Shown here piece by piece: positions 1 through 8,237 of a DNA stretch of 35,794 bases. The stretch's first letter is position 1; every line of letters starts with the position of its first letter. Location: the NCBI GenBank assembly GCA_902762325.1, contig CACWNV010000026.1, positions 1-35,794 on the forward strand, given 5' to 3'. Below the pieces are notes generated by a model. The model did no database searches. It worked only from the letters and a program-made list of their open reading frames with translations, and was not told the origin of the DNA. This DNA comes from an uncultured Prevotellaceae bacterium (lineage in GTDB: Bacteria > Bacteroidota > Bacteroidia > Bacteroidales > Bacteroidaceae). The translations under genes and the position numbers were made by a program.

Positions 1-908
1 AATCCCCATAGCATAACCTTTGTCACATCTTTATTGCGTTTCTTTGAATAGCATGCTGCTGCAACTACAACAAATGTGACAAGAAGGTAATAGGGAATAT
101 AATACTGATAATAGGTCTTGTCGATACGGAAGAGGGGAAGACCTGTCCAGTAAATGTTGATGATGTTTGTCTCATAAAAGACAAAACGATAATAGAATAG
201 CGGGATAGCTATGATTGACAGGATAGCTATAATGGAATCAATGATACGCTGGCTTGTTGTCTTTCCTTCTATCTTCCATGAAATGATTCCCATTCCCAAG
301 GCTGCCAATAGCGAGTAGAAACCGATAATCGGATACAGAAACAGGACACTAAGGAAGATCGTAACAGGCTGGAGATAATACTTCGTAGGCATAGAACGAT
401 ATAGCCATATCATTGCGACAGCTGCAGTAAATCCTATCGTCGAGGCAAAGAAATGACCACGCATCTTCAGATAGAACAACCAGTATCCTAATGTGAAGTC
501 AGTTAATGCCAGCAGGGCAATTGGTATTAATAATACGACAGCCCATTTATCGGGGATGTTAAATGTCTTCTTAACGATGAAAGCAAGAAGTGCCCACCAG
601 GCACATAAAAGCAGTGTGCCCATCCATGGATGGTAGAAAAACTGCGTGAAATAACTGCCAAGCCAAGTAAGGAATCCTCCTGACACGACCATGCATTGTT
701 TGAAGAACAACGACGTGTATAGAAACAGATTCAGTTCTTGTGCACGGAAAATAAATCCCGATTCAAAGGTGAGAATGTATCCTCCAAGCACCACTAAGGC
801 GACAACACATAAGATGAGCGGCCACAGTTTCAAGCGTGATGCCTGCAGTACATTTGGTTTCTTTGCCTTAGAAAAAGAATTCTTTTCTTTCTTTTTGTCT
901 TTTTTCAT
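1..908 (-). CDS. DUF6057-like multi-spanning membrane protein (C-terminus outside window)
   Basis: The reading frame opens at an ATG at 908-906 on the minus strand and stays open to the window edge, giving about 302 residues of a longer protein. The N-terminus is a lysine-rich cytoplasmic stretch (MKKDKKKEKN...), followed by a hydrophobic helix and then many more hydrophobic segments separated by short loops with aromatic residues. The layout resembles the large DUF6057 membrane proteins of Bacteroidales. I recognise this from overall pattern, not from a catalytic motif, and the function is unknown. It starts 15 bp after the stop of the acyltransferase-like gene and is probably the last visible gene of the minus-strand operon. 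An O-antigen polymerase or glycosyltransferase-39-type protein is a possible alternative, which the missing C-terminal half would settle. Confidence 0.7.
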   Translation of the reverse strand, partial: MKKDKKKEKNSFSKAKKPNVLQASRLKLWPLILCVVALVVLGGYILTFESGFIFRAQELNLFLYTSLFFKQCMVVSGGFLTWLGSYFTQFFYHPWMGTLLLCAWWALLAFIVKKTFNIPDKWAVVLLIPIALLALTDFTLGYWLFYLKMRGHFFASTIGFTAAVAMIWLYRSMPTKYYLQPVTIFLSVLFLYPIIGFYSLLAALGMGIISWKIEGKTTSQRIIDSIIAILSIIAIPLFYYRFVFYETNIINIYWTGLPLFRIDKTYYQYYIPYYLLVTFVVVAAACYSKKRNKDVTKVMLWG

Positions 909-923
909 TGTTTCGTTATTGCT

Positions 924-1883
924 TTATAGTTTCCATTCGTATGTGTCGTAGCATAATCCTCGCATGCCGAATCCTTCTTTCTGGAATATCAGCTGTTGAT
1001 TTAAGTCTTCGCTATTGTCAGCAGTGGATTTGCCGAAGTCAAAATGCTTATGGGTATCTTTGAATTCAATATTTATAAGATAATCAAACAACAAGTCGAT
1101 AGCTCCATTCTTTTTCCCGTAGCTACATGCGGAGATGTACTGAGTATGTATGACTGTCGGTGTGATATACAATACTGTACCGCCAATAACTCTCTCGTCC
1201 TTTTTGATGACATAGAGCTGGATGTTCTCAGGAAAACGGGACATAAGCAATTGCAGTTCGGCTATGGTGTGAACAGGCTTCCTGTTGTATTTAGCGTTCA
1301 GATTATCATTTAAGATGTTCCAGAATGTAGCTATGTCATTGCTCCTGCTGATGGTTAGTCCATCGTTAACGGCTTTACGAAGTCCCGACTTTCTGGATTC
1401 TGTAAATGGGATTGGATGTCCAGAATTTGACGATGATGATATGTCGCGAGAAATAAGCTGCGCCTTGCATACAACAAACAGTGCATACAAGTCTTCTTCT
1501 GATGGTAGCTTATGGTATATCCAAGGTGTTGACTTGTACACAACACGCTGGATACCTAAGTTGCTTAAAAAGGTATTTAGTTCTTTGAAAAGCGTGATAA
1601 TTGCGGAACAAGTGCAATGCTCGCTCATGATCAGACCTCCATAAGTCAGTCCTTGATGAGAATATAAGACATCGTCCTTGATGTTGGCAGGCAGAAGAGC
1701 ATATATTTTTCCTTTCCGGTAGAACACCAAAGAGAAATCCTGAAACCGGTCTGCATGATAATCCATGTATCCACGGTCGAAGAGGAATGTTCCGTTCTTC
1801 GACTGTGATACAAACCGGTTCCAGGTCTCTGCCATTGATGGGTTGTATCGCTGAATGTCAAACTCTTTATCAGAACCGTTCAT
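924..1883 (-). CDS. FemAB/GNAT-like acyltransferase
   Basis: This 319-residue soluble protein has no signal peptide or membrane segment. An N-terminal half (about 1-150) ends in a linker containing RKSGLRKA. It is followed by a GNAT-like segment with an [15 protein letters not shown] strand-turn-strand near residue 230 and an acceptor-type strand containing HFDFGKS near residue 280. This two-domain order is typical of the FemAB-like / Acetyltransf_6 group, which transfers acyl or aminoacyl groups to cell-wall or polysaccharide precursors. The acyl donor and acceptor cannot be read from the sequence. The start overlaps the 3' end of purT by 14 bp, so the two are probably co-transcribed and translationally coupled. 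The nearby rfbB makes a role in surface-glycan modification plausible, but this is inference. Confidence 0.72.
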   Translation of the reverse strand: MNGSDKEFDIQRYNPSMAETWNRFVSQSKNGTFLFDRGYMDYHADRFQDFSLVFYRKGKIYALLPANIKDDVLYSHQGLTYGGLIMSEHCTCSAIITLFKELNTFLSNLGIQRVVYKSTPWIYHKLPSEEDLYALFVVCKAQLISRDISSSSNSGHPIPFTESRKSGLRKAVNDGLTISRSNDIATFWNILNDNLNAKYNRKPVHTIAELQLLMSRFPENIQLYVIKKDERVIGGTVLYITPTVIHTQYISACSYGKKNGAIDLLFDYLINIEFKDTHKHFDFGKSTADNSEDLNQQLIFQKEGFGMRGLCYDTYEWKL

Positions 1884-3051
1884 AGGGATCAGTTCCTAAG
1901 ACTGTTTTTGCCAGCCGCTTACATTTGTTTCGTAACTCTGTAGTATCAGAGTTAAGATCTCCATAGCATAAGACTACACCCATGCGACGTCCTTTATGCG
2001 CTTCGGGTTTCCCGAAAATACGTACACGAGTGCACTCTTCCTTTAATGCATCAAAGAGGTTGTAATCGAGAGGCTCATTGCTATCTTCGGGCGACAGGAT
2101 GACGGCAGAGGCTCCCGCATGTTCAAGTCTGATGTCAGCTATCGGCAGACCTAAGACAGCACGCAGATGGAGTTCAAACTCACTGAGATTCGTGGTGTGT
2201 CCGAGAGTAACCATTCCTGTGTCATGTGGACGAGGAGAAAGTTCAGAGAAAATAACTTCACCTTGTTTGGTCAGGAAGAACTCCACGCCCCAAATGCCAT
2301 AGCCGGTCAGTGCCTTTGTCACTTTATCAGCCATGGCTTGTGCCTGTTTAAGTGCATCCTTACTAATGGTATAGGGTTGCCAGCTCTCACGGTAGTCACC
2401 ACTCTTCTGCACATGACCGATAGGAGGGCAGAAGAGAGTTTGTCCGTTTTTCTGAGTGACGGTGAGCAGAGTGAACTCAGAGTCAAAGTCGATGAATTCC
2501 TCAATGATGACTTCCTTTACGTCTCCGCGACTGCCTTCCATCGCTTCTTTAAAAGCCATTTCCAGCTCATCGTCGTTGTGAACATAACTCTGTCCGTGAC
2601 CACTTGATGACATCAATGGCTTTACCACGCAAGGAAATCCTATTTCTTCGGCAGCACTCTTGAACTCATCAAAAGTCTTGGCATAAAAGTATTTTGCGGT
2701 ACGAAGTCCCAATTCCCTGTTGGCAAGGTCTCTGATGGCACGGCGGTTCATGGTAAAATTCACGGCACGTGCACTTGGGACGACTTGAATACCTTCTTCT
2801 TCAAACTGAAAGAGACGCTCGGTGCGGATGGCTTCTATTTCTGGTACGATGATGTCCGGCTGATGTTTGCGTACGACAGCTTCCAACGCATCACCGTCAA
2901 GCATCGAGAACACTTCACACTCGTCTGCTACCTGCATGGCAGGAGCACCCGAATATCGGTCACAAGCCACCACGTAGACGCCTTTGCGCTTGGCAGCAAT
3001 CACAAATTCCTTGCCCAGTTCGCCTGAGCCTAACAATAATATTTTCTTCAT
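1870..3051 (-). CDS. purT: Formate-dependent phosphoribosylglycinamide formyltransferase (GAR transformylase 2)
   Basis: PurT makes formyl-GAR from GAR, formate and ATP, the third step of purine synthesis, without needing 10-formyl-tetrahydrofolate. The protein is 393 residues, the usual family length. It starts with a Rossmann-like pre-ATP-grasp strand ([14 protein letters not shown]). It then has the [10 protein letters not shown] segment, the ATP-grasp loop [11 protein letters not shown] near residue 146, the GIWGVEFFL strand and the metal-binding [13 protein letters not shown] segment near residue 270. All landmarks look intact. No other purine gene is adjacent. It shares a 4-bp stop/start overlap with the membrane gene upstream and overlaps the acyltransferase-like gene downstream, which places it inside the operon. 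The use of formate fits an anaerobic, formate-producing lifestyle. Confidence 0.96.
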   Translation of the reverse strand: MKKILLLGSGELGKEFVIAAKRKGVYVVACDRYSGAPAMQVADECEVFSMLDGDALEAVVRKHQPDIIVPEIEAIRTERLFQFEEEGIQVVPSARAVNFTMNRRAIRDLANRELGLRTAKYFYAKTFDEFKSAAEEIGFPCVVKPLMSSSGHGQSYVHNDDELEMAFKEAMEGSRGDVKEVIIEEFIDFDSEFTLLTVTQKNGQTLFCPPIGHVQKSGDYRESWQPYTISKDALKQAQAMADKVTKALTGYGIWGVEFFLTKQGEVIFSELSPRPHDTGMVTLGHTTNLSEFELHLRAVLGLPIADIRLEHAGASAVILSPEDSNEPLDYNLFDALKEECTRVRIFGKPEAHKGRRMGVVLCYGDLNSDTTELRNKCKRLAKTVLGTDPYERF

Positions 3052-3986
3052 AGTTGTATCTTTTTCCCTAAACCATATTTCATTGCTTGAGTGGTTGTCA
3101 GTTCCAGTCGTCCCAGGAAATTTGTTCGCATAGCATTCTTCAAAGCCTCAAAGTTCCTATAAATGCCCTCCTCTATATCAAGCACCACCTTACCGTTCTT
3201 TGTAAACCAGCGCATCTCTTCATCCTTTGAACCTAACTGTCCGTTACTCTTTACGGTGACGTAGTAGAAGCCGTCGAAATCGGTCAGCAGATAGTGCTTC
3301 ACCTGAAACGGCCAAAGCAGACGGCGCACGTCAACCTGCCCGTGCCACACCGTAATGTGCTGATAAGGAAAGAGATAAGCCAACAGGAGTCCGCCAAAGA
3401 AAAACACCCCGAATAAGGAGAAGAGAATCAAGCCAAGCTTGACTTCCTTTCCACTCACGTACTGGCCATAAGGCATGAGTGCCATCAGCACCACGGAAAA
3501 CAATCCGAAGACTAAACTTCCGTACAGATGGAGCCTGTTGAACTCGGAAACGACTTCTGCCGGGTCGCGCATTTGAAATGGCTCTTTTTCCTTTACCGGT
3601 ATGGCATGACAAAGCTGCTCGAAGTTCTGATAAAGAGAAGATGAAATGCTGATGACCCGCCTGCCATCCTTTATAAGTCGCAACACCTCTCCGTTGCGGG
3701 TGGACGATGTCTCCGAATAGTCGAACTCGGCAAAGCGATAGTATCGTCGCCAAAAGGGTAGTAGCACACTCTGCGTCTCAATGCCATCAGAGACAATGGT
3801 GATGCGGCGCAGCCAGCAAAGATAGCCCACTATTCCCACAAGACTGAAGCCAGCCGTTACAAGGACCGTAGCGATGAGGGCCGAGGTCTTGAGCGAAGAA
3901 ATGCCTGCCAGGGTGAGAATCCCTAGTGGAATGCCGATGAGAGTGCTACTGAGGTAGCGGCGGTTGAAGCAGGAGGTAATCATCAT
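3048..3986 (-). CDS. Membrane protein with duplicated [two-TM + PH-like] unit
   Basis: I do not recognise a named family. The 312 residues show an internal duplication. Two transmembrane helices (about 14-32 and 36-57) precede a soluble beta-rich domain (about 61-130). A second helix pair (about 155-175 and 183-207) precedes a second such domain (about 210-287). The two soluble domains align: ITIVSDGIE with [24 protein letters not shown] with [16 protein letters not shown], and [12 protein letters not shown] with [12 protein letters not shown]. Helix pairs followed by small beta domains are typical of bacterial PH-like membrane proteins, so I suggest that fold without claiming a function. The stop overlaps the purT start by 4 bp. 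Two consecutive ATGs (3986 and 3983) could each serve as start. Confidence 0.75.
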   Translation of the reverse strand: MMITSCFNRRYLSSTLIGIPLGILTLAGISSLKTSALIATVLVTAGFSLVGIVGYLCWLRRITIVSDGIETQSVLLPFWRRYYRFAEFDYSETSSTRNGEVLRLIKDGRRVISISSSLYQNFEQLCHAIPVKEKEPFQMRDPAEVVSEFNRLHLYGSLVFGLFSVVLMALMPYGQYVSGKEVKLGLILFSLFGVFFFGGLLLAYLFPYQHITVWHGQVDVRRLLWPFQVKHYLLTDFDGFYYVTVKSNGQLGSKDEEMRWFTKNGKVVLDIEEGIYRNFEALKNAMRTNFLGRLELTTTQAMKYGLGKKIQL

Positions 3987-4027
3987 TAAAGTGGGAAGGC
4001 AGCGGTAAGCTACAGCCTTTGAGAATC

Positions 4028-5161
4028 TTAACGGTTCTTATACATGTTGTCGTAATAATTCTGATAGTCCCCACTTGTCACGTTGTCGAGCCAGTCTTGG
4101 TTGTCAAGATACCAGCGGACAGTCTTTTCAATTCCTTCTTCGAATTGCAGAGACGGTTCCCAACCAAGTTCGCGCTGTAGCTTTGACGAGTCAATGGCAT
4201 AGCGCATGTCGTGGCCGGCGCGGTCAGTTACGAAGGTGATGAGGCTCAGATCTTCACCTTCCTCGCGTCCAAGCAGACGGTCCACGGTCTTGATTAACAC
4301 CTTGATGAGGTCGATGTTCTTCCACTCGTTGAAACCTCCGATGTTGTATGTGTCGGCGGTCTTGCCCTGGTGGAATATCAGGTCTATGGCACGTGCGTGG
4401 TCTTCAACAAATAGCCAGTCACGCACGTTCTCACCTTTTCCATAGACAGGCAGCGGCTTGCGGTGACGGATGTTGTTGATGAACAACGGGATGAGCTTCT
4501 CAGGGAACTGGAATGGTCCGTAGTTGTTCGAGCAGTTGGTCACGACGACGGGCATACCGTATGTGTCGTGGTAGGCACGAACGAAATGGTCGCTTGAAGC
4601 CTTAGCGGCAGAGTACGGGGAATGCGGATTGTATTTTGTCGTTTCAAGGAAAAACTTGTCCCCATAAGCCAAATGATGTTCTGCAGAAGAAGCTGTAGTG
4701 GAAAATGGAGGCTCAATTCCTTCGGGATGTGTCATCTCCAAAGCGCCATACACTTCGTCTGTAGAGATGTGATAAAAGCGCTTTCCCTCATACTTTTCGG
4801 GTAAGCTCTCCCAATAGAGCTTAGCGGCTTGCAGCAGGGATAGAGTACCCATTACATTGGTTTTAGCAAAAGTGAATGGGTCTTTAATGGAACGGTCAAC
4901 ATGGCTTTCTGCAGCCAGATGAATGATTCCGTCGACTTTCTTATCCTGCATAAGCTGATAGAAAGCCTCGAAATCGCAGATGTCCATTTTCACGAACTCA
5001 TAGTTCGGCTTGTTCTCAATGTCCTTTAGGTTGGCGAGGTTGCCAGCATACGTTAGCTTGTCAAGGTTAATGATGTGATACTCCGGATACTTGTTGACGA
5101 ATAAACGAACAACATGGCTTCCTATAAAGCCTGCTCCACCTGTGATAACGATTGTTTTCAT
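4028..5161 (-). CDS. rfbB: dTDP-glucose 4,6-dehydratase
   Basis: This enzyme converts dTDP-D-glucose to dTDP-4-keto-6-deoxy-D-glucose, the branch point for dTDP-rhamnose and other deoxysugars of surface polysaccharides. It is an extended short-chain dehydrogenase. The NAD-binding GGAGFIGSH motif covers residues 8-16, the catalytic Thr134-Asp135-Glu136 lies in HISTDEVYG, and the YxxxK pair is Tyr183 and Lys187. The sugar-nucleotide loop NCSNNYGPFQFPEKLIP and VYGKGENVRDWL are intact. Between the TDE and YxxxK motifs lies an extra segment of about 25 residues (about 142-168), absent from enterobacterial RfbB and, from memory, typical of Prevotella homologs. The other rhamnose genes (rfbA, rfbC, rfbD) are not in the window. 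The gene sits 23 bp after the small membrane gene in the same operon. Confidence 0.96.
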   Translation of the reverse strand: MKTIVITGGAGFIGSHVVRLFVNKYPEYHIINLDKLTYAGNLANLKDIENKPNYEFVKMDICDFEAFYQLMQDKKVDGIIHLAAESHVDRSIKDPFTFAKTNVMGTLSLLQAAKLYWESLPEKYEGKRFYHISTDEVYGALEMTHPEGIEPPFSTTASSAEHHLAYGDKFFLETTKYNPHSPYSAAKASSDHFVRAYHDTYGMPVVVTNCSNNYGPFQFPEKLIPLFINNIRHRKPLPVYGKGENVRDWLFVEDHARAIDLIFHQGKTADTYNIGGFNEWKNIDLIKVLIKTVDRLLGREEGEDLSLITFVTDRAGHDMRYAIDSSKLQRELGWEPSLQFEEGIEKTVRWYLDNQDWLDNVTSGDYQNYYDNMYKNR

Positions 5162-5184
5162 ATCTGTTACTATTATGATGTTTA

Positions 5185-5403
5185 TTATAGTTTTCTATTA
5201 TTGTTCTTATCCTTGTTTTCTTTGTCCTTTTCATATTTCTTCTTAAAGAATTTGTAAAAAGGAACAAAGAGAATGCCATAGATCAAAGCTATCACCACAC
5301 GACTTCTAATGCTCTCGCCGCTATGGACGATGCTGCCAAGAATGACACTTACAATGAAATATGCAAAAGTGAAAAGAAGTATGAGGCGAATGTCTTTGTT
5401 CAT
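5185..5403 (-). CDS. Small two-helix membrane protein, unknown function
   Basis: This 72-residue protein has two hydrophobic helices (about residues 6-25 and 36-51) and a highly charged lysine/aspartate-rich C-terminal tail from residue 52, which by the positive-inside rule should face the cytoplasm. No family motif is visible. It fits neatly in the operon: 5 bp after the phosphodiesterase stop and 23 bp before rfbB. The reading frame has a normal ATG, and no overlapping alternative on either strand looks better, so I treat it as real. Its role cannot be inferred beyond membrane association. Confidence 0.62.
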   Translation of the reverse strand: MNKDIRLILLFTFAYFIVSVILGSIVHSGESIRSRVVIALIYGILFVPFYKFFKKKYEKDKENKDKNNNRKL

Positions 5404-5408
5404 AATCT

Positions 5409-5897
5409 TTATTTTAAAGTTATAACTTCACAATCTGTGAATTTATTGCCTTCTATCGTCAATCTGACTAAAGTTCTTTCTTTCTGCCACCCCTGCATAC
5501 CGGCAGCTCCTGGATTGATATGAAGTAAATTCAATGTCTTGTCATATTTCACTTTCAGAATGTGTGAATGACCACTGATGAATAGTTGGGGAGGATTGGC
5601 ATAAATCCGTCCTCGGATAGAAGGATCATAATTACCGGGATACCCACCAATATGCTTCATCAACACATCGACTTCCTCGCATTTCCATCGTAGTATCTCA
5701 GGAAACATACGTCTCAAATCACCTCCGTCGCAATTACCGCATACTGCACGCAGAGGACGGAAGGCTGCCAAACGGTCAGCCAGTTCTGTAGAACAGATGT
5801 CGCCGGCATGCCAAATCTCATCACAGGGTTCAAAGTAGTGAAGGTATTTATCGTCCCAGTATGAGTGAGTATCACTGATTATTCCGACTTTTTTCAT
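5409..5897 (-). CDS. YfcE/MJ0936-type metallophosphoesterase
   Basis: This 162-residue cytoplasmic calcineurin-like phosphoesterase has the dinuclear metal motifs in order: D9-x-H11 (SDTHS), G32-D33 (WHAGDI), G54-N55-C56-D57, H82 in MKHIGGYPG, and the final G-H110-S-H112. The length is usual for the YfcE/MJ0936 family, which cleaves phosphodiesters. The natural substrate is not known from sequence. The usual T-H-G signature is read here as KHIGG, which I believe is common in Bacteroidota members and keeps the metal-binding histidine. The ATG overlaps the stop of the upstream kinase-like gene by 4 bp, so the two are translationally coupled. Confidence 0.9.
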   Translation of the reverse strand: MKKVGIISDTHSYWDDKYLHYFEPCDEIWHAGDICSTELADRLAAFRPLRAVCGNCDGGDLRRMFPEILRWKCEEVDVLMKHIGGYPGNYDPSIRGRIYANPPQLFISGHSHILKVKYDKTLNLLHINPGAAGMQGWQKERTLVRLTIEGNKFTDCEVITLK

Positions 5898-6517
5898 ACA
5901 TTGTACCGTTTCTTGATGAATGCTTCGATAAGTTCAGTTGTACTTTTAATTCCTAACACAGAAGTGTTGATACATAAGTCATACGATGCAGCATTTCCCC
6001 ATTTTTTCCCAGTGTAATAAGAGTAATATGATGCTCGTGACGATTCTTTCTCCTGAATGATCTTCATGGCCTCCTCAATAGAACACTGATGACGGTCTGC
6101 CACCATTTTTGCACGGTCTTCAATGGAAGCAGTAATGAAGATGTTTGTGGCATTCTTCTTGTCACGTAAGACATAATCAGCGCACCTTCCCACAAAGACA
6201 CAATTACCTTTCTCAGCCGCCTTACGAATGGCATCACTTTGAAACTGGAACAGACTTTCTTGTGAGAATCGGTTGTTGTAGAAGTTGTTTTCCCCAACAT
6301 GAGGAGCATGCATGTGGAAAAGCGATTTGAAAAAACCTTTCTGTTCATCGTTTTGCTCGAAAAACTTTTCTGAGAAACCACTTTCTCTTGCGGCAAGGTT
6401 TAGCAGTTCCTTGTCATAGAACTTACAGTTAAAAGTCTCTGCAAGATGCTTTGCGATGGTATGGCCACCCGAACCCAACTGGCGGCCAATATTGATGATG
6501 ATGGTTTTATCGCTCAT
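5894..6517 (-). CDS. Cytidylate-kinase-like family protein
   Basis: This 207-residue P-loop protein has a glycine-rich phosphate loop GRQLGSGG at residues 11-18 directly after the first beta strand (TIIINI), which is where nucleotide kinases carry it. FYDKELL (34-40), a VFVGRCADYVL core strand and an ITASIEDRAKMVADRH segment follow in the order seen in the cytidylate-kinase-like family. This family is distinct from housekeeping Cmk, and its physiological substrate is not established, so I give no symbol. The start overlaps the end of the MATE gene by 11 bp and its stop overlaps the phosphodiesterase start, which places it firmly in the operon. Confidence 0.85.
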   Translation of the reverse strand: MSDKTIIINIGRQLGSGGHTIAKHLAETFNCKFYDKELLNLAARESGFSEKFFEQNDEQKGFFKSLFHMHAPHVGENNFYNNRFSQESLFQFQSDAIRKAAEKGNCVFVGRCADYVLRDKKNATNIFITASIEDRAKMVADRHQCSIEEAMKIIQEKESSRASYYSYYTGKKWGNAASYDLCINTSVLGIKSTTELIEAFIKKRYNV

Positions 6518-7859
6518 TTCTTTTTAATTTTTTCAGATACCAGAATAATATTGGGATAGTCATAGCGAATGAACAGAAATCGCTTGCCGGCATAGAATAC
6601 CACACACCGTCTAATCCCCAAAACTTTGGAAGTATATAAGCTAATGGCAATAGCATGAACAACTGGCGTGTCAGCGACAGGAAAATAGAAATACGCACTT
6701 TACCAATGCACTGGAAGAAGTTGGTGATGACGGCTTGAGAAGCAACCACAAAGAATACCAGCATGTCAAGTCTGATGCCTTTAGCCGATAAATCAAGCAG
6801 TTCGGCATCTGTCGTGAAGATACGTGCAATCTGCCGAGGAAACAGCATAGATAATGCCCAACCACACAATAGAATTGCCGTGGCGTATGCAATGGCAAGC
6901 CATAGGCATCTTAACATCCTGTCATATTTCTCAGCTCCGTAATTATATCCTACTATCGGCTGCATGCCTTGAGTAATACCAATGACAAACATAAAGAATA
7001 CCATTACCACAGAGTTGGCAATTGAATATGCGCCGACTGCCATGTCTCCTCCATAATGGACAAATTGGTTGTTCATGAAGATCACGATGATACATGACGT
7101 CGTGTTCATCAAGAAAGGTGAAATGCCGATGGAAATGATATTACGAACAAGATTGGCTTTCAGTTTGTAGATGCCTTTTTTTAAATGGAGAACTTCTTTC
7201 TTGTTCGAGAAAATCCACAACTGCCAGCACAGAGCCATAGACTGCGCACTTATCGTGGCCATTGCTGCTCCCCTGATACCCCATCTGAACCACCATACGA
7301 ACACAATAATAAGCACAATGTTCATGCCGACCGTGAAGAGAACTGAGTACATGGCATGACGTGGCTTTCCTGCTGCCCGTAGAACAGCATTCATTCCAAA
7401 ATACATGTGGGTAATCATGTTGCCTAACAGAATAACGGTCATGAACTGATGTGCGTAAGGCAAAGTAGCATCGGAAGCTCCAAAGAAGCGTAAAATCGGG
7501 TCGAGGAAAACCAGACAAACCACCATGAACAGAAGACCTATAATAAGGTTCAGTGTGACGGTATTACCCAATAAGTTCTCTGCAGTTTTGTAATCACGTT
7601 GTCCAAGTTTTACGCTGATACAGGTGGATGCACCTACTCCTACGGCAGCACCAAAAGCACCACTTAGATTCATGAATGGAAAAGTGATACCCAAGCCAGC
7701 AATCGCTTCGGGACCTACAATCTGTCCGATAAAGGCACGGTCGATGATGTTGTAAAGCGATGAGGCTGTCATAGCAATAATTGCAGGAATGGCATATTGC
7801 ATCAGCAAACCGCCTACAGGCTTAGTGCCCAATTCCATTGTTGCTTGCTTATTATCCAT
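6507..7859 (-). CDS. MATE-family multidrug/cation antiporter
   Basis: This 450-residue polytopic inner-membrane protein has about twelve hydrophobic helices in two homologous halves, the usual size for the MATE (MatE) family, which exports cationic drugs or metabolites in exchange for Na+ or H+. Family landmarks include the N-terminal ELGTKPVGGLLMQYAIPAII helix and the SLYNIIDRAFIGQ and GAAVGVGASTCISVKLGQ segments. It is the first gene of the long minus-strand operon. I prefer the ATG at 7859 because related Bacteroidota proteins also begin with a short x-N-K-Q-A-T-type leader before ELGTKPVG. An internal ATG at 7838 is the alternative. The best promoter match lies immediately upstream, so the mRNA may have almost no leader. 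Confidence 0.93.
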   Translation of the reverse strand: MDNKQATMELGTKPVGGLLMQYAIPAIIAMTASSLYNIIDRAFIGQIVGPEAIAGLGITFPFMNLSGAFGAAVGVGASTCISVKLGQRDYKTAENLLGNTVTLNLIIGLLFMVVCLVFLDPILRFFGASDATLPYAHQFMTVILLGNMITHMYFGMNAVLRAAGKPRHAMYSVLFTVGMNIVLIIVFVWWFRWGIRGAAMATISAQSMALCWQLWIFSNKKEVLHLKKGIYKLKANLVRNIISIGISPFLMNTTSCIIVIFMNNQFVHYGGDMAVGAYSIANSVVMVFFMFVIGITQGMQPIVGYNYGAEKYDRMLRCLWLAIAYATAILLCGWALSMLFPRQIARIFTTDAELLDLSAKGIRLDMLVFFVVASQAVITNFFQCIGKVRISIFLSLTRQLFMLLPLAYILPKFWGLDGVWYSMPASDFCSFAMTIPILFWYLKKLKRNER

Positions 7860-7863
7860 GATG

Positions 7864-7871
7864 CAAAGTTA
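7864..7871 (-). promoter_or_regulatory. Bacteroidota -7 box for the MATE-led operon
   Basis: On the minus strand the sequence reads TAACTTTG, an exact TAnnTTTG match. A weak -33 match (TTCG, 7892-7895) lies 20 bp upstream. The expected start site would be at or within a few bases of the ATG at 7859. A second minus-strand match, TATCTTTG at 7944-7951, would give a leader of about 80 nt and may be a distal promoter. Confidence 0.6.
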
Positions 7872-8001
7872 CATATTATTAATGTAATAAACGAACATTT
7901 TCAGAAAAATAATGATACCCCAGTTCGGGATAAGAATTTCATGCAAAGATACAGAAATTCCTCCAATCATACGATATTTAATATGGATTTGAATGGTTTT
8001 A

Positions 8002-8139
8002 TGCTCTTTACGATTTATAAACGTACTCTTTACGACTCACAAACGTGCTCTTTACAACTCGCAAACGTGCTCTTTACAGCTCGTAAACATATACTTTACT
8101 TAAACAAAACGATTTGATTCATCCAACCAGATAAGTAGA
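8002..8139. repeat. Five 22-bp direct repeats plus conserved tail (copy 1)
   Basis: The CTCTTTAC core recurs at 8004, 8026, 8048 and 8070, and as TACTTTAC at 8092, an exact 22-bp period. Between cores the unit continues AACTCGCAAACGTG with a few changes. A 26-nt tail at 8114-8139 (TTGATTCATCCAACC, one variable base, then GATAAGTAGA) follows. The same five-unit array and tail occur once more at 27812-27948. The array lies in the 378-bp divergent region between the MATE operon and the GH43 gene, 70 bp upstream of the GH43 -7 box. There are no spacers, so it is not a CRISPR array. Confidence 0.9.
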
Positions 8140-8208
8140 ATCTATGTAATGACTATATTTACTCATCAAAAAAACAGGTTTGTTATCGTTCATTTAGAGA
8201 TTTATCAT

Positions 8209-8216
8209 TATATTTG
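8209..8216 (+). promoter_or_regulatory. Bacteroidota -7 box for the GH43 gene
   Basis: TATATTTG matches TAnnTTTG exactly and lies 21 bp before the ATG at 8238, implying a leader of roughly 15 nt. No good -33 box is present at the usual 19-21 bp; the nearest TTTG (8179-8182) is 26 bp away. Activation by a regulator may therefore be needed. The box also shows that an upstream in-frame ATG at 8214 lies inside the promoter and is not the start. Confidence 0.6.
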
Positions 8217-8237
8217 CAAACAAAAACACCTGAGTCA

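Noticed and set aside
691-951. Plus-strand reading frame of 86 codons at the left edge
   Set aside because: It is antisense to the start of the DUF6057-like membrane gene and shows only the low-complexity Phe/Ser reading of the lysine-rich N-terminus.
8002-8139. CRISPR array
   Set aside because: The 22-bp units follow each other directly with no unique spacers, and no cas genes are present. The same holds for 27812-27948.
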